Below, in pieces: positions 33,911 through 44,831 of a stretch of DNA of 64,000 nucleotides (positions are counted from its first letter, which is position 1; each line of letters begins with the position of its first letter). The notes beneath the pieces are model-generated. The model worked only from the letters and a program-made list of their open reading frames with translations. It was not told the origin of the DNA and did not search any database. A program made the translations under genes and the position numbers. This stretch comes from Lactuca virosa (taxonomy: Eukaryota; Streptophyta; Magnoliopsida; Asterales; Asteraceae): assembly GCA_928212115.1 (NCBI GenBank), contig CAKMRJ010004445.1, positions 84,130,963 through 84,194,962 of the forward strand. The letters are read 5' to 3'.

Positions 33911-36105
33911 ACCCCTCTCCTTGACACAAAGACCACATTCTCACTGGGTCTGTAGAAGACGTAACCAAAGGATTTATGTGAGTAGCCGATGAAAATACAG
34001 CGCTCACTACAAGGTTCGAGCTTGTCCTAAGTCTCACATCTCACAAAAGCCTCGCAACCCCAAATCTTGATGTGGTCTAAATTGGGAACTTTCCCAGTCC
34101 ACATCTCGTGAGGTGTTTTGGCAACCTTCTTGGTAGGGACTAGATTTAGGATATGGGCGGCAGTCTCTAAGGCGTATCCCCAGAATGAGATTGGTAACAA
34201 AGCTCGACTCATCATGGAACGAACCATGTCCAACAAGGTTCGATTGCGCCTATCACCCACACCATTAAGCTGTGGTGTTCTGGGAGGTGTCAATTGTGAA
34301 ACAATTCCACATTTCTTAAGATAGTCAAGGAACTCTATACTAAGATACTCTCCTCCTCGATCGGATCAAAGCATGTTAATGTTCCTGCCCAGCTGATTCT
34401 CCACTTCCTGTTTATACTCTTTGAACTTTTCAAAGGTTTCTGAATTATGCTTGATTAAGTAGACATAACCATATCTACTGTAATCATCGATAAAAGTCAC
34501 ATTGAAGCGGTTAACATCCCTTGTGGCAGTTCTGAAGGGTCCACACACATCTGTATGTATGAGGTCCAACAAACCTTCACCCCTAGCACAAGTACCAGTG
34601 AAGGGTGACTTTGTCATTTTTCCAAGAAAACAAGACTCGCAACTATCATCTGACCTTAAGTCAAATGACTCCAAGACTCCAGCCTTCTGGAGTTGGCCTA
34701 TGCGCTTCTTGTTAACATGTACAAGACGACAATGCCACAAGGATGCTTTATCCAAGCTAGTGGAAGAATCGATATGCAATACATTATTTCCTAAGTTATC
34801 TATAACCGACACAGTTTCATATACACCATCACAAGGTGATGCTTTAAAACACAGAACATTCTTATAAAAAGAATTAATACCACCACATTCATTATCAAAT
34901 GAAAAAGTAAATCCATGTTTTTACAAACTGTGAAAAGAAATAATATTTCTTGCCATTTCGGATGAGTAACAACACTTATTCAAATCTAACACTAACCCAC
35001 TACTTAGCAACAAAGAATAAACTCCAATCTTGGTGACAGGTGAAGCTTTCCTATTCCCCATGATCAAGTTTATCTTTCCGTGCTCCACATCCTCACTTCT
35101 TCTTAGGCCGTGCAAATCAGAACATATATGAATACCACAACCTGTATCAAGGACCCAAGAATTAGTATGCGGTGAGTTATTAGACAATATAGTGTAAATA
35201 CCTGCATGGGTAGGTTTGACCTTCCCATCCTTAACATCTTGCAGGTACTTGGGGCAGTTTCGTTTCCAGTGCCCCTTTTCCTGACAATAGAAGCATTGAG
35301 CTTCCTTTGGGTTGGAAGAAGGAGTGACAGAACCACCTTTGGTTCCACTTGAAGAGGAGCCATCAATAGACTTTCCCTTGGTACCCTTCGAAGGGGTCTT
35401 CCTCTTCTTCCCTCTACTTTGCCCGATTGCCAGAACAGGGGCGGTGTTAGGAGTAGGAGCAGTAACAACCGATTTACCTTTAAGACCAGTTTCGGCGGTC
35501 TTCAAAAGTCCTTGAAGCTTGCTGAGTGTGACCTCCTCCTTATTCATGTGATAGGTCATTCAGAATTGATCATAACAAGTAGGTAAGGAGTGCAGTATAA
35601 TGTCAATAGCCAACTCCTCAGGGAAGTTCACATTCAACTTCAGCAAACGGCCCACAAACCTTTTCATTTTCTGCATGTGGCCCATGATGGATTCACCATC
35701 CTTCATTCGGGTTGTTATCATGGAAGAGATGATTTCATACCTCTCTTGACAAGCACTTTGATGGTAGCGGTCCATCAAGTCCATGTGCATCTCAAAAGGG
35801 TAAAAGTCCTCATAGGACTTCTGGAGTTCAACTCTCATTGTGGCTAACATGATCCATGCCACTTTGGTAGCATCTCTCTCATGTGTCCTAAAGTCAGCAA
35901 TATCCTCTGGAGTAGCAGTAGACTCATCAATAGCTTTCAGCTCCTTGTCAAGGACATATTCCTTGTCCTCGTAACGTGTGACCATCCTGATGTTCCTGAT
36001 GCAATCATTAAAGTTTGAACCATCAAAGATGACTCTCCCACAAAGGTTCATGAGAGAGAAGGAGCCGATAGGGTTTGAGCCAGAAGCAGCATTGTTGGAA
36101 GACAT
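32499..36105 (-). pseudogene. gag-pol: Element D gag-pol (broken)
   Basis: The ATG at 36105 gives an Angela-type Gag. A TGA at 35557 sits where G has Arg (QFRMTYH), and translation goes on in frame to 34921. Zinc knuckle CFYCQEKGHWKRNC lies near 35250..35292; protease WVLDTGCGIH lies near 35120..35150. A TAA near 34918 and a TGA near 34364 (Arg in G) follow, then the integrase core (34366..34812) and the C-terminal part (34027..34293, stopped by a TAG). RT occupies 33651..32962 with YVDD at 33034..33045; a shift just after it moves on to 33004..32504. A (CT)18 microsatellite (33871..33907) replaces a short CT run of G inside pol. The rest of RNase H lies beyond element E at 29083..29532. Confidence 0.9.
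33871..33907 (+). repeat. (CT)18 microsatellite inside element D pol
   Basis: Pure CT dinucleotide over 37 bases. G has only CTCTCTCTC at the matching site (62171..62179), so this is a local expansion in D. Confidence 0.95.
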
Positions 36106-36896
36106 CTGAAAAGAAGAAAGACAAGTTTAGATTAGATATGAAATCCTTAATAAGACACCCCAAATGTAATATTAAGGCTAGGAACCAACACAATACTTAA
36201 TAACTTGGAAGAGGGATGCCGTAATCCAAGCTATAAAATATTTGAAGGTAGGCGAATGACCATTCACCAATTTCCACCATGAAAAACAAAATAAATTATT
36301 AGGTTTTAATTGGATTGAAACTCCTAGATCTTTTGAGATTCATTGAACTTTTCAATGACATGTTTAAATCTCGATTGTTCCCTCTTAAGTTTGTGACTGG
36401 GATGTCGAGGATCACAAAAAAGGTGTGAATAACCATGCAAATTAACTTGGTACCCTTAATCTTTATCACCTAATCAATGTGTCGGTTACCTACACGCGCT
36501 CCACCGATCTATGATAAACATTAAGTCACCATTTGCCACACTTACTGGTCCATGTTAGTGTGCCGGTTACCCACACACGCTCCACTAACGACTTGGTAAG
36601 GTACAAAGTGTAATTTCATGGGATAGCACCAAATTCACATTTTCCTAAAGTAACTAAGGGTGGGAATTTATAAAAGGTTTAGTTACTTTATATTTATCAT
36701 TATACTTTTAATGAGAATTATAGTCCTTGTTCTACCCGTTCGGTTAACGACCCTCCACTATTTAAGGAAGCGGTGGGTGAGAGTAGACACCCATTAAGCT
36801 GCCATTTTATAGGCAACAACCTTATACCTCCCCCCCCCCCCTTTATAGACCGGCTTTGTGAATGAGGCCTACTAACGGTAAAACTGACTTGCTCTT

Positions 36897-36900
<4 letters not shown>

Positions 36901-36960
<60 letters not shown>
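36901..36960 (+). repeat. (AT)30 microsatellite in element D leader
   Basis: Sixty bases of pure AT. C has only a short TATATAGATATG at the matching place (16009..16020). Confidence 0.95.
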
Positions 36961-36964
<4 letters not shown>

Positions 36965-37448
36965 CTATAAAGTATAAGGGTTGAATTTTAACTTTTAAAA
37001 CTCTAAGGTTTGGAATTAAAGTTTTCTAAAGTGACTTTACAAATTCCAAAACTTGAGAGCAAGTTTTGAAACTATTTAAAACCTTTCATATTCAATAACT
37101 TATAAGTTTTAATGGCTTTAAAGAAAAGACTTTTGGAATTCCACAACTCGAGGACAAGTTATGGAGTCCATTAATTGGCATTAAGATCAAGAATTACACT
37201 AACAAATAATTTGCAAATAATTCCTATGATCTACTAAAACTCATAAGCATGAACATTCAAATCAACAATTTCAAGAATCATATAAACACATATAAAACTT
37301 GAAACTTTGATAAAAAAAACCATTGAAAGTGGATTAGAATAATCATTACCACATCAAAAACAGGTTATATAAGTCCAAAACAGTTTAGGGAAATGATTCT
37401 AGTCCATTTCCAGCAGAAAAACTCAAAAAACTGCACATAGGGCCTCCT

Positions 37449-37510
37449 ACTCGCCGAGTGCAAGAACCTACTCGACGAGTAGGATGAATTTACACTTGGA
37501 CTCGTCGAGT
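37449..37510. repeat. ACTCGNCGAGT triplet in element D leader
   Basis: ACTCGCCGAGT at 37449, ACTCGACGAGT at 37470 and ACTCGTCGAGT at 37500: three copies, three different centre bases, steps 21 and 30. A weaker relative follows near 37521. The identical motif and spacing fill the LTRs of Gypsy element H. Confidence 0.9.
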
Positions 37511-37601
37511 CCCCCCATGGACTCGGTGGGTTCACTGTACAGATTGCAGAATTTTGACTTTTTCAAGCAGTTTGCATCAAGTATACAGAAAACAAGCCTA
37601 G

Positions 37602-37613
37602 GCTCTGATACCA
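37602..37613 (-). other. Element D primer-binding site (initiator tRNA-Met)
   Basis: GCTCTGATACCA on the plus strand, i.e. TGGTATCAGAGC on the element's strand, one base from the 5' LTR. Confidence 0.92.
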
Positions 37614-37614
37614 C

Positions 37615-38392
37615 TGATGGGTTTTGAGCAATCTAACACTCCTATGGTGTACATGCAACCCTATAAACCTTGGATCTATGTTTTCTCTAATATACATGAA
37701 AATATGATTTTTTTTCCAAGGTTCTCATTCTAACTAGCATACAATGGGGTACTTGTAATATAAAAATTAGTAGAATGACATACCTTTCTTGTTGCTTGGA
37801 TTCCTAAAGACCTTGTGAGCCTGGCACCCCAAATGTGATGCCTCAAATGCTTCACACAACACCACAACTCTGGAATAACTTGAGAGAAGTACACTTGAGC
37901 ATAAAATCGGCTAGCCCTCACCCTTTTAGTCTTAGATACCGATTTGCTCCATATGGGGTTCTTTATATAGTGTGTCGCATGTAAGGTTACACCATGTAAA
38001 CCCTAATGTGCATGGCTTTTCATTTCCCCCATGATCCATGGGTTTTAACGTCCATGGAGCATCCATGGAGCACCTAATGGGTCCTAGCCCAATCTAGTGA
38101 ATCATGGACCATAAGCCCACTATATAAGAATGAAAGATTTACATAATCAATCCCCATATATTTAATTAGTCTCTTTTGATCACAAATTTAATTCCAAATT
38201 AATTCTTAATCAATACTAATTAAATAACATGATTTCATATTAATATATTAGAATATATTAACAAATCATAAGTGTCTTTATTCTCATTTTGTCTATCCAA
38301 TTGTTGAGATGCCATGCAACCCAAATGGACTATGCCAAGCCGGGTCAAATACATACTAAATATAGTTATGGACTTAGACACCTTATCCAACA
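37615..38392 (-). repeat. 5' LTR of element D (778 bp)
   Basis: Partner of 27452..28231. TATA box at 37972..37979 on the minus strand. The outer end CCAACA is followed by the target duplication TTATC. Confidence 0.94.
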
Positions 38393-38397
38393 TTATC

Positions 38398-38790
38398 TGC
38401 TTTCATGTCGAAATTATATTTTCGACATCACACATCTAAAATTTTTTAATTTGCTTCTTATCTTTTTAATTGGCACACAGCACTCACGAAATCGTTGAGG
38501 TTCTGAGTATTACCAACTCAGGCCGATGATTTCAAAAGTCTGGCATATGACTTCATTTTCAAAACCCAAAAGCGAAAGAGCCCAACCTCCATTCCGAAGG
38601 AATAGGTCCTTATCCACAAGTACTCACGAAGAGACTGTTGATGTGACTGTTTGGTAATTGTGTGTGTTTATCGGATATCGTGTCATACACTTTATCTGAC
38701 ATGGCGTCTTTAACGGCTAGTGGTGCAACTTTCAAGGGCTACGTGTACACTAAATTTATGGTAACCGTTTGAGATTCAAGTTTGGGATAC
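38398..38790 (+). other. Non-coding spacer of element B, second part
   Basis: Resumes B after D. It corresponds to 8211..8599 of A and ends at the TATA box of ORF2. No coding sequence is supported. Confidence 0.55.
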
Positions 38791-38791
38791 A

Positions 38792-38800
38792 TATAAAAGG
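38792..38800 (+). promoter_or_regulatory. TATA box candidate for ORF2 of element B
   Basis: CATATAAAAGGGG, 114 bp upstream of the ORF2 ATG (38906). The leader has a pyrimidine tract (TTTTTTCTCTCTG) and AAACCCTAG just before the ATG, features common in plant 5' UTRs. The position matches that in element A. Confidence 0.6.
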
Positions 38801-38905
38801 GGCAATTGGGTCTTCATTCCAATTTTACGCGTACTAAAAATTATCAAGACGATCTTAGCTATTTTTTTCTCTCTGTTCTTCACGCTTTCAAGAAAAACCC
38901 TAGTT

Positions 38906-39429
38906 ATGGCTGCTCCTCAATCCGACACTACTGAAGACATCTCTTCTCAACCCATCATGAAGATTTAGAGTACCAATTATCAAGTTGATGGAGATGTTAC
39001 TGTGTACCCCGAAGAACTCAAGATGCTCATTGTTGCTTTGAAACATTCAGTTTTATCGACTGCAATGTTTAATTCGTTTGATGTTCCCGTGTCTTCGCTT
39101 TCAATTGCTGGTTCTACTGCCTCATATAACAAGACGATGGATACTGTGACATTCAATCTTATTAATGATAAGAAGTTTCATATTTCCAAGAAATTCATTG
39201 CCAAGATCCTTGAAATCCCTAATTCTCCACCATTCTACGAAGTTACCAATGAACAAATGCTACACATGTTCAATGAGATTGGTTATCAACCTACTCTCAC
39301 AAAGATCAGTGAGTTCAAGAAATCTGGTCTTCGTAGTATATGGAATTTTCTTTTTGGGATTTACCTTCGATGTCTCACAGGTCGAAGTGTTGGTTTAGAC
39401 AAAGGACGAATGGAGGTGTATGCTATGGT
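38906..39429 (+). pseudogene. Element B ORF2, first segment (interrupted by H)
   Basis: ATG at 38906 in context CTAGTTATGGC. One in-frame TAG at 38966 (codon 21) is followed by the same frame to 39429. The globular part has HISKKFIAKILEIP, MFNEIGYQPTLTKIS and WNFLFGIYLRCLTGRS, which line up with MFYQMGYKETLSTIS and WNALFTLLFKGFSERITG of A's ORF2. Element H interrupts after codon 174, and the frame resumes at 48230. Function unknown. Confidence 0.75.
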
Positions 39430-40348
39430 TGTAACATCCATAAATTTTACGCCAAATTTAAACTTTTTCAATCATAAATAAAATCAAACAGCGTTTGTTT
39501 ACAAAAATGTTTTCAAATCAATATCCATCATAGTGTCCCAAAATCATAACATAAGGATGAGGAGCGGTACGGCCACGCCTTCGCCTTGCCATGATCTTCT
39601 GAAGTACCTGAAACAATAAACTGAAAACTGTAAGCCCGAGGGCTTAGTGAGCTACCTCCAAAATACCAATACCACACCGACAATACCATATCAGTAATAA
39701 TCAATCAATCAACATGCATATTGGGCCATCGGCCCGACTGGACCGCCCTACAGGGCCTACAGTCTATCTGGATCTATCCCGAGCCTTCAGCATGACTGGT
39801 CCGCCACGTGGGCCTACAGTCTCCCCGGACCGCTCACAGGGTATGTTGGCCTTCAGCACAAAGCAGGACCGCCTCAACCCAACCCACAAGCAAATAACCA
39901 TGTGCGCATAACTATCATATACTGGCATATACAAACATCAAACATATCTATCTCACTGATCATAAATCATAGAATTCTCTCGTGACTAGAGCACCGACCT
40001 AGCAGGTCACTAACATACCAATCCCTACAGATCATAAGAGCATAGCATACTGTCTACCCTGATTCCGATCTAACGGATCATAACCACGTATAGCATACCA
40101 TAACAATAACAACTAAAAGGGCCGGCCTTGGTGTCGTAGACCCTATCGATATAGTGAGGATAACTCACCTCGTAGATGTCGACTCGGAAGGTAAACTCCA
40201 ACTCTCGGATCACTTGACACAAGCTCCACCACCTATAGCGCAATATACTTGTAAGTCCTTAACCTTATAAGGTACTCCATAACCCACTAGTCAACCCCTG
40301 ATCAAAGTCAAAGTCCTCAGTTAAGATCAACAGTCCATGTTGATCTCG

Positions 40349-40662
40349 ACTCGCCGAGTACCCTCGGCTACTAGCCGAGTTCCTTGAAGCGTATTCCAAC
40401 TTGCCGAGTCATCGGGGTGACTCGTCGAGTTCCTTCGATTCTCGATCAAACTTTAAGGCAACCCGTCGAGTTTTCTCATTGCAACTCGACGGATACACAC
40501 ACATATATGTCCCGGAGGAAACTCATCCGACTCGCCGAGTTGTTCTTCAACTCGTCGAGTCTATGGCAATCATCATCGGACTCGCCGAGTTGTTCATCCA
40601 ACTCGTCGAGTTCACGGCCATCTTCATGTGACTCGCCGTGTCAACCTTGCGACTCGCCGAGT
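40349..40662. repeat. ACTCGNCGAGT array, 3' LTR of H (transcribed side)
   Basis: Motif starts at 40349, 40370, 40399, 40420, 40461, 40484, 40530, 40550, 40580, 40601, 40631 and 40652; seven are exact 11-mers and five carry 1-2 changes. Steps are mainly 20-21 and 29-30, and the last six form a 50-51-bp tandem unit with one C-centred and one T-centred motif. Confidence 0.92.
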
Positions 40663-41212
40663 CCATTCAGTCCACTTTCCATACAGACTTGTTTTGAGCC
40701 ATGCAGCGGCTCCAAATCACAGATCCAAGCTTCTAGGGCTGCTTATCACATAAAGTTGCAAACTTTACGTGCATGCATGGCTATAAAGGCTCTAAATGCC
40801 TATTTTAAGTTCTTAATGGAACTTCATGCTCAAGAGGGACCTTAATCATGACCAAACCTGAAACTTGATGCTTCTAGAATCCAAGGAGGGTCCAAATCTG
40901 AAGTTACAACCTCAGATCTAGCCCATAGCTCATCTTTCCAACTTATTATCTCACCAAAAACCCTAAAACTCAACCAATAGAAGAGATTCACAAGGAAAAG
41001 GCGATGTGGTTACCTCCAGAAGATGATAACTAAGATAAGAGTTGATTCCCACACTCTACTTGCTCCAATCTCCTTCTCCTCCAAGCCTTCTCCCTCCAAA
41101 GATCCTCTTTTCAAGCTTCAAACACACAATGGGCACACACACACACACACGCGTATTAGGGTTTTAAGGGGCTCTCAACGACTGCAAAGAGGCCAAAGGA
41201 GGCTAAGGCTCC

Positions 41213-41222
41213 TTTAAATATA
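41213..41222 (-). promoter_or_regulatory. TATA box in element H 3' LTR
   Basis: CTATATTTAAAGG on the minus strand. The matching site in the 5' LTR (48022..48031) has changed to CTCTATTAAAAGG. Confidence 0.65.
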
Positions 41223-41263
41223 GGTGCAAACCCCGAAATTTAGGGTTTCATCTGCCAACTCCT

Positions 41264-41360
41264 ACTCGCCGAGTCCCAATATGGACTCGTCGAGTAGGTC
41301 ACTTAACACGCGATCCCACCCCGCTGCTACTCGACGAGTAGGTCAACCAACTCGTCGAGT
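41264..41360. repeat. ACTCGNCGAGT pairs upstream of H TATA box
   Basis: Exact motifs at 41264, 41285, 41329 and 41350: two pairs, each with a 21-bp step, the nearest about 40 bp upstream of the TATA box on the element's strand. The copy in the other LTR is at 48073..48169. Confidence 0.92.
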
Positions 41361-41415
41361 AGAGCTTAACCCAATAAATCTTATTTAAACAATACTTGAG
41401 AATCGGGGCATTACA

Positions 41416-41428
41416 ACTCTCCCCCACT
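41416..41428 (-). other. Polypurine tract of element H
   Basis: AGTGGGGGAGAGT on the minus strand, adjoining the 3' LTR, as required for plus-strand priming. Confidence 0.8.
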
Positions 41429-41432
41429 TTAA

Positions 41433-44400
41433 CTAGACTTCGCCCTCGAAGTCCGCTGGAATAAACAATGCCGAGTAATGCTCGTGCATCTCCGCCTCCG
41501 GCTCCCATGTCCACTCGGATCCCTTCTGATGTTCCCACTGTACCTTTACTAAAGGTATTTCCTTGTTCCACAGAATCTTCTTCTTCCTTTCCAAAATAGC
41601 CACAGGCCTCTCAACATAGTTCAGGCGCTCATCGACCTGAATGTCATCCAACGATACCACTGCCTCCTGGTCCATAATGCATTTTCGCAATTGCGAAACA
41701 TGAAATGTGATGTGGATCCGGCTAAGCTTCTCTGGAAGCTCTAGCCTATAAGCCACCCTGCCAACCCTGGCAACAATCCTGAACGGCCCAATGTAACGGG
41801 GACCCAATTTTCCCCTCTTCCTGAAGCGGATCACACCCTTCCAGGGTGAGACCTTCAGGAGAACCATGTCACCCACCTGAAATTCCAGCTCAGATTGGCG
41901 TCGGTCGGCATAACTTTTCTGCCGGCTCTGAGCGGTCTGCAGTCGCTGTCTAATCTGTTGTATCATCTCGGTAGTTTGCAGAACTACCTCTGTCCGACCC
42001 ATCACCCTGTGCCCAACCTCACCCCAGCAGACTGGGGTCCTGCACTTCCGCCCATACAACAGCTCGAAAGGCGGGGCGCCGATACTGGAATGATAGTTGT
42101 TGTTGTAGTCGAATTCTGCAAGCGGTAGGTGGGAATCCCAACTCCCACCGAAATCAATGACGCACGCCCTCAACATGTCCTCGAGGGTCTGAATGGTCCG
42201 CTCACTCTGCCCATCAGTCTGCGGATGGAACGTCGTGCTAAAATGCAGTCTCGTACCCAGTTCCTCGTGGAACTTCTGCCAAAAACGGGAAGTAAACCTG
42301 ACATCTCGATCGGAAACGATAGAAACTGGAACCCCATGGCGAGAGACAATCTCTCTGACGTACAGGTCGGCCAACTTCTCTGCCGACGAACTCTTCCGTA
42401 TGGCTAGGAAATGGGCACTCTTGGTCAATCGATCCACGATGACCCATACAGCATCGAACCCCCTTGCCGTCTTCGGCAACTTCGTGATGAAATCCATCGC
42501 GATCCGTTCCCATTTCCACATGGGAATCTCTAGAGGCTGCAGCTTACCATGCGGCCTCTGATGCTCGGCCTTGACCATCCTACAGGTCAAGCACCTCTCA
42601 ACAAACCAAGCGATATCTCGCTTCATGTCAGGCCACCAATAACTCGAACTCAAATCACGGTACATCTTGGTGGCTCTCGGGTGAATCGAAAAACGAGACT
42701 TATGAGCCTCCTCCATCACTGTCTGCCGGACCCCTCCGGACATCGGAACCCAAACCCGACCGTAAAGGGTCAACAACCCGCAGCTATCCTAAACAAACCG
42801 GGCGCTTTCGCCCTTAATCCTCTCAATCTTCCAGTTCTCTGGTCTCATACCCTCAATCTGAGCATCCCTGACCAATCCCACCAGCGGGGAATCCACCGCT
42901 ATTCTCATACACCTGGATGGGGTCGAGGACCCAGCTGACTTGCGGCTCAGAGCATCTGCAACCACGTTCGCTTTACCAGGATGGTAAAGGATCTCACAAT
43001 CATAGTCCTTGACCACATCCAGCCACCTGCGCTGCCTCATATTCAGGTTCGGCTGATCCATGATATGTCTCAAACTCTTGTGATCTGTGTATATAGTGAC
43101 ACGGACCCCGTATAGATAGTGCCTCCAAATCTTGAGAGCGAAGACCACCGCTCCCAACTCAAGATCGTGTGTGGTGTATCTCGTCTCATGTGGCTTCAAC
43201 TGCCTCGACGCATAGGCTATCACTTGTCCCCTCTACATGAGGACTGCCCCCAAGGCTGTGATGGACGCATCACAAAATACCACAAAATCCTCAACTCCCT
43301 CGGGGAGTGTCAACACCGGCGCCTCGCATAAACATCGCCGAAGGGTCTCAAATGCCCTCTGCTGCTCAGGGCCCCACCAGAAATCCACCCCCTTCCTCGT
43401 TAGACGAGTGAGGGGTACGGCAATCTTGGAGAAATCACGAATGAATCTCCGATAATACCCTGCTAAACCCAAGAAACTCCTGATGTCTAAGGGAGATTTC
43501 GGAGTCTCCCACTGCATAACCGCCTCCACCTTGGCCGGATCGACCAAAATCCCCTCCTGGTTAACGAGATGTCCGAGGAACTGGACCTCTCGTAACCAAA
43601 ACTCGCATTGCGAGAACTTGGCATACAGCCGTTCTCGCCTCAGAACCTCCAGCAGCTCCCTAAGATGCTCCTCATGCTGTTCTCGAGTCTTGGAATACAC
43701 CAAGATATCATCTATGAACACAATGACCGAGCGATCGAGCATCGGTCTGCAGACTCGGTTCATCAGATCCATGAACACCGCTGGCGCGTTGGTGAGCCCA
43801 AACGGCATCACCAGGAACTTGTAATGACCATAACGAGTCCAAAACGCGGTCTCCTCCATGTCTACCTCCCTCACCCTGACCTGGTGATATCCTGATCTCA
43901 AATCAATCTTGGAAAACCAAGATGCACCCTGCAGCTGATCGAAAAGATCATCTATCCTCGGGAGCGGGTAACGGTTCTTCACCGTTAACTTGTTCAGCTC
44001 CCTATAGTCAATGCACATCCTGTGCGAACCGTCCTTCTTCATGACGAAAAGGATCGGTGCTCCCCAGGGTGAACTACTCGGGCGAATAAACTGCTTACCC
44101 AGCAGTTCCTGCAACTGAGATGACAACTCCTGCATCTCTGGCGGTGCCAGTCGGTACGGCGCCTTAGCGATAGGGGCCGCACCCGGCACTAGATCAATCC
44201 TGAACTCAACCCGCCTCTCCGGAGGCACTCCGGGTAACTCAGCCGGAAACACGTCAGCAAACTCTCTGATCACGGGAACCTCTGAAACTGAGGGCTGCTC
44301 CCTAACCCGCGTATCTACCACGTACGCTATATAACCGGCACACCCGTGCTGAATATACTGTCGAGCCCTGGCTACCGAACAAAACCCTGATCCCAACCTG

Positions 44401-44764
44401 GTGCCCTCACCATATACTACAAGTTCTCCCCCACTTGGGGTTTGAACCACCACCCGCTGTCCTTCACAGTCGATCATGGCGCCAAAACGGCTAAACCAAT
44501 CCATCCCTACAATCACGCACACTTCCCCCATGGGGATAGGAATCAAATCTATCGGGAAGGACACCTCGAAAATCTCCAACTTGCATCCCCGGTAGATCGA
44601 TGAAGCAGAAACCCCGTGCTCGTTGACGATCGAAACTCGCAACAGACACTCAAGATCATCTATCGGCACACAGAACCCTCTAGAGAAGGTCTGAGATACA
44701 AACGACCGACTCGCCCCCGAGTCAAATAATACCAAAGCAGGCAAAGAATTCACTAAAAACGTAC
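41433..44764 (-). pseudogene. pol: Element H pol: protease, RT, RNase H, integrase, chromodomain
   Basis: One frame from 44764 down to 41433, broken only by TAG at 43233..43235 and at 42789..42791, both fitting CAG to TAG. Protease: LFDSGASRSFV near 44720. RT: from about 44170, with VKNRYPLPRIDDLFDQL and FIDD at 43708..43719. RNase H: from about 43290, CDAS, then TDHKSLRHIMDQ and ADALSRK. Integrase: zinc finger (H, H, CLTC near 42590..42700), DFITKLP, SDRDVRF and GQSERT with exact D-x35-E spacing, then the GPFRI region. Chromodomain: VAILERKKKILWN to EWTWEPE, about residues 390-440 of the last 447, expected to bind histone marks of heterochromatin. The frame upstream is separated by a 67-nt intron-like segment. 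Confidence 0.92.
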
Positions 44765-44831
44765 CTAATCACAGGTACAATCAATAAGCATAACACAAAT
44801 ACAATAACTGAGACAGAGAATAGAAACGTAC
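44765..44831 (-). other. 67-nt GT-AG intron-like segment between gag and protease of H
   Basis: On the minus strand the exon end GTTGCTG meets GTACGTTTCTA, and the segment ends TGTGATTAG before GTACGTTTTTAG. Removing it restores the conserved chromovirus sequence VVAGTFLVNSLP in one frame; with it, the frame runs through a hydrophobic stretch to a TGA about 20 codons later. It is T-rich and has a TTGAT branch-like box about 20 nt before AG. A tandem 10-base flank (GTACGTTT) means that an insertion with duplication is an alternative. Confidence 0.6.

Larger units (their letters stand above)
36106..37601 (-). other. Leader (5' UTR) of element D
   Basis: Non-coding leader aligned with that of C. 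It holds the GATTACGGCATCCCTCTTC box (36207..36227), two GTGGAGCGTG... copies 80 bp apart (36479..36504 and 36559..36585), a 12-base C run (36830..36841) and (AT)30 at 36901..36960. Three ACTCGNCGAGT palindromes at 37449..37510 lie about 90 bp from the PBS. Confidence 0.75.
27452..38392 (-). mobile_element. Element D: Angela-like Copia retrotransposon, complete, carrying E
   Basis: Two ~779-bp LTRs (27452..28231 and 37615..38392), a Met PBS (37602..37613), a PPT (28232..28244, read as CCAAGTGGGAGAC) and a perfect 5-bp target duplication TTATC (27447..27451 and 38393..38397). Coding strand is minus: gag at 36105 downwards, pol, RNase H end at 29083. The protein is the Angela/BARE type (zinc knuckle GHWKRNC, YVDD). 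A 2,966-bp element E sits in RNase H. Several stops and shifts make it non-functional. Confidence 0.93.
39430..41415 (-). repeat. 3' LTR of element H (1,986 bp)
   Basis: TGTAACATCC...GGCATTACA on the plus strand. Minus-strand TATA box (TATATTTAAAGG) at 41213..41222. Palindrome clusters lie on both sides of it: 41264..41360 upstream, and 40349..40662 downstream. Confidence 0.95.

Noticed and set aside
40349..40662. CRISPR-like array (regular short repeats with spacers)
   Set aside because: The repeats are 11 bp with 10-20-bp spacers in a eukaryotic LTR, without cas genes; spacers are themselves partly repeated.
40384..40845. A 153-codon Ser-rich reading frame in the LTR of H (and a similar one at 47200..47625)
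   Set aside because: It is a translation of the palindrome array; it lies in an LTR, differs between the two LTRs and has no other gene feature.
44722..44831. A membrane-anchored Gag tail (hydrophobic V/L/I/F run)
   Set aside because: The run coincides with the T-rich intron-like segment; T-rich DNA encodes such residues by composition.
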